A stretch of DNA of 64,000 nt from Microvirga flocculans ATCC BAA-817 (GCF_000518665.1 NZ_JAEA01000011.1:62001-126000), one strand, 5' to 3'. Counted from the stretch's first letter, positions 27,792-37,555 are shown. Program-made: numbers and translations. Notes: a model not told the origin generated them from the sequence alone.

Positions 27792-29573
27792 ATGAAGCTT
27801 TCCAGCCTGTTTCTTGTGAGTACCGCCCTGCCCCTGGTTCTGTTGCCCGCAAGCGTGTCGGCGCTCCAGCCGGGTGCGACCGCTCCCCTCGTCATGGCCC
27901 AGGCCTCGCCCGGACCCGACGAGGAACTGCCGCCCAAGACCCGCCAGAAGCGGCCGGGCCAGCAAGATGCGGATTCGCCGCGGGGCCGTCAGGGTCAGGA
28001 ACGCAGGCAGGGACCGCAGGATGGAGAGCGCCGGGGCGGTTCCGAGGAGCGCGGCCAGCGCCCGTCGCGTGATGCGGGTCCGGCGGAACGCGGCGGCCCC
28101 GATGCAACGCGCGGGTCGCGCGCGCCAGGCGCCGACGAAACCCCCGAGGCCCCGCGCCAGCGTCGCGAGCAGGGCCGTCCCGCCGAACGCCCAGTACCTC
28201 CCTCGGGCGCAACCCCGGCAACCCCGGCTCGCCCGGAACAGCAGGCTCCCGCTGAGCGGGCCCGGCCACCTGTGGAAACCCCGTCGCGGCAGCAGCGCCC
28301 CGCGGCCCAGGATCGCGACCAGGAGCGCGAACGGCCCGCCGCCGAACGCCCGCGCTCCGGAACCCCGACCGACGAGATCCGCCGCCCCGCCGCGCCGTCT
28401 GCGGCACAGCCTGCGACCCCGCCGGCTTCCGACCGGCAGCGGACCGGAGCACCGCGTCCGGGCGAAACCGAGCGTCCGTCCCGCTCCGGCGAGACCGAGC
28501 GTCCGGACATCCGGCGCGACGGACGCCCCTCGCAGCAAGAGCCCGTCGCCCCGGCCCCTGCGACGCGGGCTCAACCTGCGCCGCTCCCGGCGCCCGTCCA
28601 GACCGCTCCTCAGCGTTCCGCTCCCGTCGCGGCGCAGCCCCTCGACCCATCGCGGGTGCGTATCGAGGATCTGCGCAGCCAGCGTCGCGAGCGCCGCGAG
28701 GGCGACCGGCTCATCATCGAGGAACCGGGCAACCGCACGATCATCCGCGAGGGCAACGACGTCATCATCCGCCACGATGAGACGGAACGGTTCCGCCGCA
28801 CCTATCGCGACGCCGACATCCGCGTGGAGCGACGCGGCCCAGGCGAGGAGGTGACCATCGTGCGGCGCCCCGACGGTTCCGAGATCGTGACCGTTCGTGA
28901 CGATGACGGAAACCTCATCCGCCGCATCCGGCGCGAGCCCGCGGGCCGCGAGATCGTTCTCATCGAGAACAGGCGCAGCGGCATAGACCGGCGTCCCGGA
29001 TACGGCTACGTCGAGGAGGAGGTCATCCGCATGCCTCCGCCCGTGGTCCGCATTCCGCGCGAGCAGTACATCGTCGAGACGGAACGCGCCTCGGAAGCCG
29101 ACATCTTGCAGGCCTTCACGGCGCCGCCCGTGGAACGGATCGAGCGCGCCTACACCCTCGATGAGATCCGCCGCAGCGAGTCCCTTCGCGAGCGCATGCG
29201 GCGCGTGGACCTCGACACGATCAATTTCGAGTTCGGCTCCTGGGAGCTGCCGCCGGATCAGATCGACGCCCTAAGGGGCATCGCGGACGGTCTGCGCCAA
29301 GCCATCTCCCGCAACCCGAACGAGATCTTCCTCGTGGAAGGCCATACGGATGCGGTCGGCTCAGACGAGGACAACCTGACCCTGTCCGACCGCCGCGCCG
29401 AAACGGTCGCGACGATCCTCACCCAGCGCTACCAGATTCCCGCCGAGAACCTCACGACCCAGGGTTACGGCGAGCAGTATCTGAAGGTGGCCAGCCAGGG
29501 GCCCGAGCGGGAGAACCGCCGCGTGACCCTGCGCCGGATCACGCCGCTCCTTCAGGGACAGAACCAGCAGTAA
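27792..29573 (+). CDS. OmpA-like protein with long Pro/Arg-rich region
   Basis: A 593-residue envelope protein. A signal peptide (1-24, ending in VSA) leads into about 250 residues of low-complexity, Pro/Arg/Glu/Gln-rich sequence (about 40-290). A region of strand-like repeats rich in R, E and I follows (about 300-460), and the C-terminal OmpA peptidoglycan-binding domain (about 470-590) contains LVEGHTDAVGSDEDNLTLSDRRAE. It likely tethers to peptidoglycan. ATG at 27792 is preferred to a TTG three codons earlier. Divergent from recO; function beyond peptidoglycan binding unknown. Confidence 0.85.
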   Translation: MKLSSLFLVSTALPLVLLPASVSALQPGATAPLVMAQASPGPDEELPPKTRQKRPGQQDADSPRGRQGQERRQGPQDGERRGGSEERGQRPSRDAGPAERGGPDATRGSRAPGADETPEAPRQRREQGRPAERPVPPSGATPATPARPEQQAPAERARPPVETPSRQQRPAAQDRDQERERPAAERPRSGTPTDEIRRPAAPSAAQPATPPASDRQRTGAPRPGETERPSRSGETERPDIRRDGRPSQQEPVAPAPATRAQPAPLPAPVQTAPQRSAPVAAQPLDPSRVRIEDLRSQRRERREGDRLIIEEPGNRTIIREGNDVIIRHDETERFRRTYRDADIRVERRGPGEEVTIVRRPDGSEIVTVRDDDGNLIRRIRREPAGREIVLIENRRSGIDRRPGYGYVEEEVIRMPPPVVRIPREQYIVETERASEADILQAFTAPPVERIERAYTLDEIRRSESLRERMRRVDLDTINFEFGSWELPPDQIDALRGIADGLRQAISRNPNEIFLVEGHTDAVGSDEDNLTLSDRRAETVATILTQRYQIPAENLTTQGYGEQYLKVASQGPERENRRVTLRRITPLLQGQNQQ

Positions 29574-29580
29574 AACAAAA

Positions 29581-29610
29581 GCCGGGAGGGCCCCACCCTC
29601 CCGGCTTTTT
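29581..29610. terminator. Bidirectional terminator between ompA-like and cyclase genes
   Basis: gccgggaggg (29581-29590) pairs with ccctcccggc (29596-29605), ending in ttttt (29606-29610). The upstream aaaacaaaa gives a T-tract on the minus strand for the convergent cyclase gene. Confidence 0.9.
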
Positions 29611-29616
29611 CATTGC

Positions 29617-31392
29617 TCACTCAGGAAGGCCCGCCTCTCGCAGGCCCTGCGCGAAGCGGCCCATAACCTCGTCGCTGAAGGCCAGGGCCTGGCGGATGTC
29701 CGAAATCCGGATCTCGGGATAAGCTTTGAGGAGGTCCCGGATGCAGCTTCGCGCCTTCTCGTGGTCTCCGGCGAAGACATAGGTGGGCGCAAGCGTCCGG
29801 AGGATCCAGGTCGCACTCGGATTCACGGACAGCGCCCGCTCCTGCCACAGCGCAGCGAGATCGTAGCGTTTCGCGATAAAATGGGCGCATCCGATTCCCA
29901 TCTCGCAGTTGAACGCCATGGGATCGAACGGGCTCAGGCGCAGGGAATGCTCGAAATGCTGGATCGCGACCTCGGGATCGTCCCGGTAATTGTGCAGCCA
30001 CCCGCTACGGTTCCAAGCCCAAGCGGAGTTCGGATCCAGCGCCAGGGCCCGCTCGAGCATCGACGCGGCGCGCTGATATTCCCGCGTAATCGTCAGTGCA
30101 GCTCCCAGGACCGTGAGAATGAAGGGATCGTCATGAGCCAACGCCGCAGCAGCCTGCGCCTGGCGCAAGGTCTCGCGCTTGTCGTCCGGCACGTTCACGG
30201 ACCAGTTGTAGACGATCCGCTGCCCGCGGCACCATGCCGCCAGTGAGAGAGCCAGCGGATAGCTCGGGTCGAGAACGAGCGCCCTGTCGATCAGCCATGT
30301 CGCTTCCTGATTGGCCTCGGCATCGAGTGACCATACATGGGGAAGCGCCCGCATGACCAGGTCGTAGGCATCCAGGTTCTCGGGCCGCTTGCGTTTTGCG
30401 CGTTCGATCTCGGCAGCCCGGATCGACGGCTGGATCGATCCGACGACGCTCGCCGTGATCTGATCCTGAAGGTCGAAGACGTCCTCGACCACGCCGTCGT
30501 AGTGCTCGGCCCAGAGATGCCCGCCGGTCACGGCATCGACGAGCTGCGCCGTGATGCGGATCCTCTTTCCGGATCGTCTCACGCTGCCTTCGAGCACGTA
30601 GCGCACACCCAGTTCCTGCCCGATCTGCTGCACGCTCACCACACGCCCCTTGTATGTGAAGGTCGAATTACGAGCGATGACGAAGAAGGATTTGAAGCGG
30701 GAGAGAGCTGCGATGATATCCTCGACGATACCGTCGGCGAAATATTCCTGCTCGGGATCCTGGCTGATGTTCAAGAAGGGAAGAACGGCGATAGACGGTC
30801 TGTCCTGGATGGGCACGACGGTTCGGTGGCTGACGACGCCTTTCGAAAGATCGAGACCCTTCAGGAGTGAAAAAACCCTAATCGGCCGCCCGATATTCTT
30901 GAATTCCTGCTCTCCGCGATCCTCGAAGGTGTAGGGAACCTTGTCCCTCACCTCTTCGTAGACCTTGCCTGACAGGCAGATGCCGCCCGGCATCGCGATC
31001 TTCTGCAGGCGCGCCGCGACATTCACGCCGTCACCGAAGATGTCGCCTTCATCGTCGATCATGATGTCGCTGAGATTGATGCCGATGCGCAGGCGCAGCG
31101 GATGGATCGCCGAGAGCCGGGCGTCCTCTGCCATGCTTTCCTGAAGCTCGACCGCACAGCGAACGGCTTCGACGGGGCTCGAGAACTCCACCAGGAAGCC
31201 GTCGCCGACGGTTTTCACCAGACGGCCGTGATGGGAGCGGATCCCTGGTTCGATCACCCGCCGGCGAAGGTCCCTGAGACGGCTCATGGTCCCTTCCTCG
31301 TCCTGGGCCATGAGATCGGAATAGCCGACCACATCCGCGCAGAGGACCGTTGCGAGACGCCGTTGCGCCGTCTGGTCAGAAGGGCTGCTCAT
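29617..31392 (-). CDS. Class III adenylate cyclase with TolB-like and TPR regions
   Basis: A 591-residue cytoplasmic cyclase. The catalytic residues appear complete: metal-binding D20 (CADVVGYS) and D64 (VGDGF), adenine-selecting K60 and D117, and transition-state N124 and R128 (GDGVNVAARL). Residues about 195-325 form a TolB-like domain (IAVLPFLN, YFADGIVEDI, LEGSVRRSG). The remainder is TPR-like helical hairpins. This domain order is common in rhizobial cyclases. Start at 31392 chosen for its GGAGAGG and MSSPSDQ start; a longer reading adds 48 residues without support. No membrane segment seen. Confidence 0.88.
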   Translation of the reverse strand: MSSPSDQTAQRRLATVLCADVVGYSDLMAQDEEGTMSRLRDLRRRVIEPGIRSHHGRLVKTVGDGFLVEFSSPVEAVRCAVELQESMAEDARLSAIHPLRLRIGINLSDIMIDDEGDIFGDGVNVAARLQKIAMPGGICLSGKVYEEVRDKVPYTFEDRGEQEFKNIGRPIRVFSLLKGLDLSKGVVSHRTVVPIQDRPSIAVLPFLNISQDPEQEYFADGIVEDIIAALSRFKSFFVIARNSTFTYKGRVVSVQQIGQELGVRYVLEGSVRRSGKRIRITAQLVDAVTGGHLWAEHYDGVVEDVFDLQDQITASVVGSIQPSIRAAEIERAKRKRPENLDAYDLVMRALPHVWSLDAEANQEATWLIDRALVLDPSYPLALSLAAWCRGQRIVYNWSVNVPDDKRETLRQAQAAAALAHDDPFILTVLGAALTITREYQRAASMLERALALDPNSAWAWNRSGWLHNYRDDPEVAIQHFEHSLRLSPFDPMAFNCEMGIGCAHFIAKRYDLAALWQERALSVNPSATWILRTLAPTYVFAGDHEKARSCIRDLLKAYPEIRISDIRQALAFSDEVMGRFAQGLREAGLPE

Positions 31393-31710
31393 GGCCTCTC
31401 CGGGATGTCGACGCTGCACAGGACGCGCAACTCCAGGAAGACTCGCCCACAACGATCCAGCTTCCCGTTCATCTTTTAGGATAAAGCCGCCGGCTTCATC
31501 CGGTTGCGTTGCAAAAATGCCTGACAATGTTGGCAATAAAAGGAATTCGAGCGCTCAAGATGCAGCCCGCGACGGGGAAAGATATGGTGACGTTGCGTCC
31601 TCGGAGAGCCCCGACTACAACCTTAGGCGGAGCAGCCGCACGGATTTTCCGTTCCTTAACCTTTTGAGATGACGTTTGGTCAAACATAAAAGGGATGAGG
31701 GGGCCCGGCA
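31393..31710. other. Divergent intergenic region between cyclase and MCP genes
   Basis: A 318-nt non-coding span serving two outward starts. The MCP gene has ribosome-binding sequence gagggg 7 nt before its ATG. gtttggtcaaac (31674-31685, 5-bp arms) is a small dyad near its start and a possible operator. The dyad tgcc...ggca near 31520-31540 is the only other structure seen. Confidence 0.4.
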
Positions 31711-33459
31711 ATGCTCGGTATTCTACGGCGCGCTCCGCAAGCAAAGCTTTCCGAGAACGAAGCCCAGCCCGCCTCTGAGGAAACGCCACCTCCAGTCGCC
31801 AACAGGAGTCGCCTCGATACGGAAGTCATGGATGCACTTGAGGCTGATGTTCTCAAGGCCATCGAGGGCGTCACGCAGGCCATCGCCATCGCGGCGGCCG
31901 ATGTCGCCGCAGTTGAGAAGGATCTGGCGACCATTCGCGCCCATGCCGAGGAACTCGCCTCCTCTGGACAGAAGGCGTCGGGAGAGACGGTTTCTCTCGC
32001 CTCCTCGACTGAGGAACTGTCGGCTACGTCTGCAGAGATCGGCCGGGCCATGGATCATGCGGGTGCGCAGATCGAGAACGCCGTTGAGGCAGCCCGGAAG
32101 GCAAGCGACCTCATTCTTCAGTTGTCCTCTGCCACGGCGGAGATTGTCGGCATCGTCGACACGATCTCGACCGTAGCTCGACAGACAAACCTCCTGGCGC
32201 TCAACGCCACCATCGAAGCGGCACGCGCCGGAGAGGCGGGCAAAGGCTTTTCCGTCGTCGCGAGCGAAGTTAAGGCCCTCTCGACACAGACGGCCAAGGC
32301 GGCGGATGACATCCGCCTGCGGATCGACCGTTTGCGGGAAACGGCACAGGCCTCGACCGATGCCGTGGCGGAGGTCGTTGAGGTGGTGCAGGATGTCCGT
32401 CCGGTCTTCGAGACGGTGCGCCATGCCGTCGGCGAGCAGAACTCCGCCATTCATGAGGTCTCGCGGCTGGCCGGCGTCACGTCGGTCAGCGTCAGCCAGG
32501 TGAGTGAGCGTGCGGGCGCTGTGGACCATATCTCGCTGGATGCGAGCAACCTCGCCCACCGGGCGGATCAGGCGACGAAGACAGCGGACGGATTGGCCAA
32601 GGCACTCGGACAACGGTTCGTCACGGTCATGCGCCAGAGCGAGATCGGTGACAGGCGGCAAACGGACCGCCTGCCGGTGGATCGACCCGCGACGCTCTGG
32701 ATCTCCGGGCGCAGCACCTCGTCCCGGCTGATCGACATCAGCGCCGGCGGCGCATTGCTGGCGCCCATTGCCGATGCGCCCGCCGCACCCGGGCACAGAG
32801 CAGCAATCGACATCAAGGACGTGGGACGCTTCGATGCGCGGATCGTTGCCACGAGCGCCATGGGCCTTCACTGCGCCTTCGAGGACCTCGCCGGCGAAGC
32901 CCGTTCGCGCATTGACGGCTTCATTGCAGAGGTCGAGGCCACTTACCGCCCGCGGATCCTGCTTGCGCAGGAGACCGCCCGTCAGGCCGGGTGCCTGATC
33001 GAGCGGGCCGTGGCGGATGGGAGCCTCTCGCGCGAGGCGGTGTTCGACACGGATTACAAGCCGATGCCGGGCACGGATCCGGCTCAGTACGGCACGAGCT
33101 ACCTTCCCGTCTTCGAGCGGCTCCTGCCGCCTCTCTTCGAAAGGGTTCTGGCTTCCGATCCCGCCATGGCCTTCTGCCTCGCCATCGACCGGAACGGCTA
33201 CATCCCGGTCCATAACCGGATCTACTCGCAGCCCCAGCGAGCAGGCGATCCGGTATGGAACGCGGCCCATTGCCGGAACAGGCGCATCTTCGACGACCGC
33301 GCGGGCATTACGGCGGCGAGGTCCACACGGCCTTTCGCGGTGCAGTCCTATGCCCGCGACATGGGCGGCGGCAAGATCGTAATGATGCAGGAAGTGGATG
33401 CGCCGATCCGCATTCTCGGCCGCCACTGGGGCGGCCTGAGAACGGCCTATCGCGCTTAA
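31711..33459 (+). CDS. Soluble chemoreceptor-like protein with PilZ and C-terminal sensory domains
   Basis: A 582-residue protein with no membrane segment. Residues about 35-290 are an MCP signalling domain whose hairpin tip is [19 protein letters not shown] (156-174), the CheA/CheW contact. Residues 310-405 are a PilZ domain with both c-di-GMP motifs: RQTDR (316-320) and DISAGG (342-347). Residues about 440-580 form a distinct domain ([33 protein letters not shown]) seen, from memory, at the end of other alphaproteobacterial receptors. So signalling precedes sensing. Its stop overlaps the era stop (33456-33459). Confidence 0.85.
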   Translation: MLGILRRAPQAKLSENEAQPASEETPPPVANRSRLDTEVMDALEADVLKAIEGVTQAIAIAAADVAAVEKDLATIRAHAEELASSGQKASGETVSLASSTEELSATSAEIGRAMDHAGAQIENAVEAARKASDLILQLSSATAEIVGIVDTISTVARQTNLLALNATIEAARAGEAGKGFSVVASEVKALSTQTAKAADDIRLRIDRLRETAQASTDAVAEVVEVVQDVRPVFETVRHAVGEQNSAIHEVSRLAGVTSVSVSQVSERAGAVDHISLDASNLAHRADQATKTADGLAKALGQRFVTVMRQSEIGDRRQTDRLPVDRPATLWISGRSTSSRLIDISAGGALLAPIADAPAAPGHRAAIDIKDVGRFDARIVATSAMGLHCAFEDLAGEARSRIDGFIAEVEATYRPRILLAQETARQAGCLIERAVADGSLSREAVFDTDYKPMPGTDPAQYGTSYLPVFERLLPPLFERVLASDPAMAFCLAIDRNGYIPVHNRIYSQPQRAGDPVWNAAHCRNRRIFDDRAGITAARSTRPFAVQSYARDMGGGKIVMMQEVDAPIRILGRHWGGLRTAYRA

Positions 33460-34370
33460 CCGCGCGGGAACTCCAGGCCCATCTCGCGATAGCGCTCCGG
33501 GTCGTCGCTCCAGTTCTCGCGCACCTTCACGAAGATGAAGAGGTGGACCGGCGCTTCGGCGATCTCGGCGATTTCCTTGCGGGCCGCCTGGCCGATGGCC
33601 TTGATGGTCTGCCCACCCTTGCCGAGCACGATCTTGCGCTGGCTGTCCCGCTCCACGAACACGGTCTGCTCGATGCGGACCGAGCCGTCGGGGCGCACCT
33701 GCCACTGGTCCGTCTCGACGGTGGACTGATAGGGCAGCTCTTCGTGCAGGCGCTCGTAGATCTTCTCGCGGGTGATCTCGGCGGCGAGCATGCGCAGGGG
33801 CGCATCGGAAATCTGATCTTCCGGGTAGAGCCAGGGACCTTCCGGCATCATCCCGGCGAGCTGGCGCTTCAGGGTCTCGATCCCGTCGCCGTTCAGGGCG
33901 GAGATCATGAAGGTATGCGCGAACGGCACCTTTTCGTTGAGCTTGGCCGCGAGTTCCAGCAGCCGCGACCGCTCGATCAGGTCGATCTTGTTGAGGATCA
34001 GCACTTTCGGCCGCTTCAGCTCGGGCAGCTTCGCGAGAATGGCCTCGGCCTCCTCGTCGAGGCCCTTGCGCACGTCGAGGAGCAGCGCGACCACGTCCGC
34101 ATCGCCCGCTCCGCCCCAGGCCGAGGTGACCATGGCCCGGTCGAGGCGGCGCTTCGGCTTGAAGATGCCGGGCGTGTCCACGAACACGATCTGCGCCTCG
34201 CCTTCGATGGCGATGCCGCGCACCAGGGCGCGGGTCGTCTGCACCTTGCGCGAAACGATGGAGACCTTGGAACCGACGAGCGAATTCAACAGCGTGGACT
34301 TGCCCGCATTGGGCGCGCCGATGAGAGCGACGAAACCGGCCTTCGTCCTGGCCTGTTCAGGCTGTTCCAT
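33456..34370 (-). CDS. era: GTPase Era
   Basis: Ras-like GTPase with KH domain that helps mature 16S rRNA and assemble the 30S subunit. The 304-residue protein has G1 [10 protein letters not shown]3 DTPG, G4 NKID and the KH motif [13 protein letters not shown]. The start at 34370 matches family starts; its 5' end overlaps rnc by 14 nt. At its 3' end the stop overlaps that of the convergent MCP gene. Confidence 0.97.
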   Translation of the reverse strand: MEQPEQARTKAGFVALIGAPNAGKSTLLNSLVGSKVSIVSRKVQTTRALVRGIAIEGEAQIVFVDTPGIFKPKRRLDRAMVTSAWGGAGDADVVALLLDVRKGLDEEAEAILAKLPELKRPKVLILNKIDLIERSRLLELAAKLNEKVPFAHTFMISALNGDGIETLKRQLAGMMPEGPWLYPEDQISDAPLRMLAAEITREKIYERLHEELPYQSTVETDQWQVRPDGSVRIEQTVFVERDSQRKIVLGKGGQTIKAIGQAARKEIAEIAEAPVHLFIFVKVRENWSDDPERYREMGLEFPRG

Positions 34371-35067
34371 GCTCTTCCTCCGTCCAAACGGCCTCCCTGA
34401 GGAGGAGGCTGCGGGCCGCCGCCTGTTCCGCAATGCGCTTCGATGTGCCGACGCCGAACTCGTTGTCCGTTCCCTGGACCTTCACCACCACCCGGAACTT
34501 GGGCGCGTGATCGGGCCCGGTCTGCTCGACGACCGAGTAGGTCGGCGGCGGCAGGCCCCGTCCCTGCGCCCATTCCTGCAACGCGCTCTTGGGATCGCGC
34601 AGCGGACGCCGGGGGGCGGCGAGAAGCGGCTGGAAGGCGCGCTCCACGAGGGCACTGGCCGCCTCATAGCCGCCGTCGAGAAAGACGGCGCCGATGATCG
34701 CCTCGCACACATCCGCCAGGATCGTCTGGTTGCGCCGTTCGCCCGAATGCGCCTCGCCGGCGCCGAGCTTGAGATAGGGGCCGACATCCCAGGCAATGGC
34801 GATCTCGGCGCAGCTTTCGCGCCGCACGAGCTCCGCCAGCCGGCGGGACAACTCGCCCTCGGGCGCGCCGGGAAACGTTTTGAAAAGAAGCTCCGCGATG
34901 GCGAGGCCGAGCACGCGGTCGCCGAGGAACTCGAGCCTCTGGTAGCTCTGGCCGGCAGCCTGAGGGGCGCTCACATGGGTCAGCGCCTCATCCAGGAGCT
35001 CAGGCTTTCCAAAGCGGTAGCCGAGCCTGTTCAGAAGCTCTTCGATATTGGGTTTACGACGGGCCAC
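34357..35067 (-). CDS. rnc: Ribonuclease III
   Basis: Double-stranded RNA endonuclease for rRNA processing and mRNA decay. The 236-residue protein has the catalytic RLEFLGDRVLGL and the second acidic site DVCEAIIGAVFLDGG, then a C-terminal dsRNA-binding domain starting at DPKSALQEWAQ. It follows lepB by 3 nt and overlaps era, giving the usual lepB-rnc-era cluster. Confidence 0.97.
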   Translation of the reverse strand: MARRKPNIEELLNRLGYRFGKPELLDEALTHVSAPQAAGQSYQRLEFLGDRVLGLAIAELLFKTFPGAPEGELSRRLAELVRRESCAEIAIAWDVGPYLKLGAGEAHSGERRNQTILADVCEAIIGAVFLDGGYEAASALVERAFQPLLAAPRRPLRDPKSALQEWAQGRGLPPPTYSVVEQTGPDHAPKFRVVVKVQGTDNEFGVGTSKRIAEQAAARSLLLREAVWTEEEHGTA

Positions 35068-35070
35068 GGG

Positions 35071-35847
35071 TCAGCGGATCCTCTCGAAGAGACGGTTCCA
35101 GCGGATCTTCTGCGGCCATTCCCACGGACGCCACAGGGATGCGCTCTCGTCAATCGAGAAGAAGATGATCTCGGCCCGGCCGACGAGGTTCTCGAACTGC
35201 ACCTGTCCGACGCTCGCCTCGTCGCGGGAGTCGGTGGAATTGTCCCGGTTGTCGCCCATCATGAAGTAATGGCCGGGCTGCACGGTGTAGACGTTCGTGT
35301 TGTCCCAGTAGCCGCGGTCGCCATCGCGCTCGATGACGTAGTGGGATACGCCGCCGGGCAGCGTCTCCTTATATTGCGGAACGCTCACGGTGCGGCCGTA
35401 GAGATCGACGGTCTTGTAATCCTCCACCCGCTCGCGCTGCACGGGCTGTCCGTTGATGTGGAGCACGCCGCCGTTCACCTGGATCCGGTCGCCCGGCAGG
35501 CCGATCACCCGCTTGATGTAGTCGGTCGAATTGTCCTTCGGCAGCTTGAACACGACGATCTCGCCCCGCTTCGGCTCCGAACCGAAGATGCGGCCGGAGA
35601 AGAGGCCCGGGCTGAACGGGATCGAGTGCTTCGAATAGCCGTAGGAATATTTCGAGACGAAGAGGTAATCGCCGATCAGCAGGGTCGGGATGAGAGATCC
35701 CGAGGGAATGTTGAAGGGCTGGAACAGCACCGTGCGGACGACGACCGCGATCAGGAGGGCCTGGACGATGACCTTGACGGTTTCCCAGAGGCCTCCTTCC
35801 TCGGTCTTTGCGCTGCTGCCTAAGTATTTGCCGGTTTTGTCACTCAC
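35071..35847 (-). CDS. lepB: Signal peptidase I
   Basis: Inner-membrane Ser/Lys peptidase removing signal peptides. One membrane segment lies near 24-42. Catalytic S51 is in IPSGSLIPTL and K112 in DYIKRVIGLPGD, with GDNRDNSTDSRD further on. The usual Met after the catalytic Ser is Leu. I chose GTG at 35847 (258 residues) because the upstream 26 residues look non-coding; AGG lies 9 nt upstream. It precedes rnc and era. Confidence 0.93.
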   Translation of the reverse strand: MSDKTGKYLGSSAKTEEGGLWETVKVIVQALLIAVVVRTVLFQPFNIPSGSLIPTLLIGDYLFVSKYSYGYSKHSIPFSPGLFSGRIFGSEPKRGEIVVFKLPKDNSTDYIKRVIGLPGDRIQVNGGVLHINGQPVQRERVEDYKTVDLYGRTVSVPQYKETLPGGVSHYVIERDGDRGYWDNTNVYTVQPGHYFMMGDNRDNSTDSRDEASVGQVQFENLVGRAEIIFFSIDESASLWRPWEWPQKIRWNRLFERIR

Positions 35848-35904
35848 GTCCGTCGACCTATGCTTCTCGAAATGGAGCGGCGGTTGCCGTCCTTCCCTGT
35901 TTCG

Positions 35905-35956
35905 GCCGTCGAGAGTGGTTTGCACTCAGCCCCGAGTGCAAACCGCTTCCGACGGC
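35905..35956. repeat. 52-nt near-perfect hairpin between acpS and lepB
   Basis: Arms 35905-35927 and 35934-35956 pair over 23 positions with one mismatch and two G-U pairs around a 6-nt loop (agcccc). There is no T-tract on either side. It lies 58 nt upstream of the lepB start, so it is either the lepB leader, a processing site, or a mobile palindromic repeat. Confidence 0.7.
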
Positions 35957-36008
35957 GTGGAGGGCCATGCTCTAACCTAAGGCGCGCCTTGCCGCAACGC
36001 AGCCCCTC

Positions 36009-36407
36009 TCAGGCCGGAATCGCCTCGATGATCACGAAGGCTTGAGCCAGCGGCGGATCGTCCGTCAGCGAGACGTGAACGATCGCCCTGTGCCCGGGCG
36101 GCGTCATGGCCTGCAAGCGCTCCAGCGCGCCCCCCGTTAGGCGCATGGTCGGGCGGCCGCTCGGGAGATTGACCACCTCCATGTCGCGCCAGAAGACCCC
36201 CTGGCTGAGGCCGGTTCCTAGGGCCTTGGCGCAGGCCTCCTTGGCGGCGAAGCGGCGTGCGTAAGAAGGAGCCCGGGCGGCCCGGCGGTCGCTTCGCGCG
36301 CGCTCGCCCTCCGTATAGATGCGGTGGGTGAACCGGTCGCCGAAGCGCTCGATGGACTTCTCGATGCGGCGGATGTCGCAGAGGTCGGACCCGATTCCGA
36401 GGATCAT
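36009..36407 (-). CDS. acpS: Holo-[acyl-carrier-protein] synthase
   Basis: Transfers phosphopantetheine from CoA to apo-ACP. The 132-residue protein has the start [16 protein letters not shown] with the metal-binding Asp and the [14 protein letters not shown] block with the metal-binding Glu. Start and pdxJ stop overlap by 4 nt (ATGA). The usual acpS-lepB-rnc-era order follows. Confidence 0.95.
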   Translation of the reverse strand: MILGIGSDLCDIRRIEKSIERFGDRFTHRIYTEGERARSDRRAARAPSYARRFAAKEACAKALGTGLSQGVFWRDMEVVNLPSGRPTMRLTGGALERLQAMTPPGHRAIVHVSLTDDPPLAQAFVIIEAIPA

Positions 36408-37162
36408 GCCGGCACCTGCGCCCGGCCCTCGTCCATGGCGGCGCGCATGGCCCGCACGGCCTCGTCGAGGCCGAGGAAGATCGCCTCGCCGATGAGGAAA
36501 TGGCCGATATTGAGCTCGACGATCTGGGGAATCGCCGCGACCGGGCGCACTGAGTCGAGAGCCAGGCCGTGGCCCGCATGGATTTCGAGCCCGATCCTCG
36601 CGCCGTGCTCGGCGGCCCGGCGCAGGCGCTCCAGCTCGTGGGCTACTCTGGCCTCGTCGCCCTCGGCGACCGCCTCGCAATAGGTTCCCGTATGGAGCTC
36701 GACCACGGGCGCGCGCAGGTCGCAGGCCGCGTCCATGACCTCCACCTCCGGCTCGACGAAGAGCGACACCCGGATGCCCTCGCCCTTCAGCTCTTGAATC
36801 ACCGGGCGCAGATGGGCATGGCCGCCGATGATGTCGAGCCCGCCCTCCGTGGTGCGCTCCTCGCGCTTCTCCGGCACGAGGCAGCAGGCGTGGGGGTGAA
36901 GACGGGTGGCGAGGCCCACCATCTCCGACGTGGCCGCCATCTCGAAATTGAGCGGCACGAAGAGCTGGCGCTTGAGCCGCTCCATATCCTGATCCCGGAT
37001 ATGCCGCCGGTCCTCGCGCAGATGGGCCGTGATCCCGTCGGCCCCGGCCAGCACGGCCAGGTGAGCGGCCCGGATCGGATCGGGATGCGCGCCGCCCCGG
37101 GCGTTCCGGACGGTCGCGACGTGGTCGATATTGACGCCGAGGCGAAGAGGAGGAGTTTTCAT
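36404..37162 (-). CDS. pdxJ: Pyridoxine 5'-phosphate synthase
   Basis: Last step of the DXP-dependent vitamin B6 pathway, joining 1-deoxyxylulose phosphate with aminoacetone phosphate. The 252-residue TIM barrel has [14 protein letters not shown], the [13 protein letters not shown] block and C-terminal [16 protein letters not shown]. It is the first gene of the pdxJ-acpS-lepB-rnc-era run. Confidence 0.97.
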   Translation of the reverse strand: MKTPPLRLGVNIDHVATVRNARGGAHPDPIRAAHLAVLAGADGITAHLREDRRHIRDQDMERLKRQLFVPLNFEMAATSEMVGLATRLHPHACCLVPEKREERTTEGGLDIIGGHAHLRPVIQELKGEGIRVSLFVEPEVEVMDAACDLRAPVVELHTGTYCEAVAEGDEARVAHELERLRRAAEHGARIGLEIHAGHGLALDSVRPVAAIPQIVELNIGHFLIGEAIFLGLDEAVRAMRAAMDEGRAQVPA

Positions 37163-37555
37163 AAGGGTGTTTTAGCTTAAGGAGGCCTGTTGACCAGAGT
37201 CAGCCTGCTGTCCACGGACGCTGTCAACGGCAAATCGGCCTCCGATGGCCTTCTGACACGGCGCGTATCGGAGAGGAAGGGAACCTACGCATAACCCGGC
37301 GACTTGCCGATCCCTTGCCATCCCAGGTCAAATCGACTATAGGCCCCACTTCGCGTTCGCTCCGGCCGGGGGCTGAACGGACGGTGCGGCTTGCCGCACA
37401 GGGGTTTCGGCTCCGTCGTCCCGTGTCTCCGCCTTCGACAACCGCTCGGGCCTTGCAGGCTCGAAGGGCTTGGCGCCGATCGGATGCGCGAAACGGCCGG
37501 AACACTCCTTAAAACAGTGCAAGGCTTGACCCTCAAACCCTGAGAAAGGCCCATT
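37163..37555 (+). other. Leader and promoter region upstream of rpsF
   Basis: A 393-nt gap between divergent pdxJ and rpsF. It holds the promoter at 37315-37343 and a leader of about 200 nt before rpsF. The leader contains the hairpin gtgcgg...ccgcac (about 37384-37398) and several CCG-rich segments, as expected if an S6:S18-type autoregulatory leader is present; that is not demonstrated. No coding sequence is seen. Confidence 0.45.
37315..37343 (+). promoter_or_regulatory. Promoter of the rpsF operon
   Basis: TTGCCA (37315-37320) and TATAGG (37338-37343) separated by exactly 17 nt make a strong sigma70-type promoter about 210 nt upstream of rpsF. Confidence 0.6.

Noticed and set aside
27910-28650. 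Tandem DNA repeat in the OmpA-like gene
   Set aside because: The region is low-complexity Pro/Arg-rich but no fixed repeat unit was found by eye.
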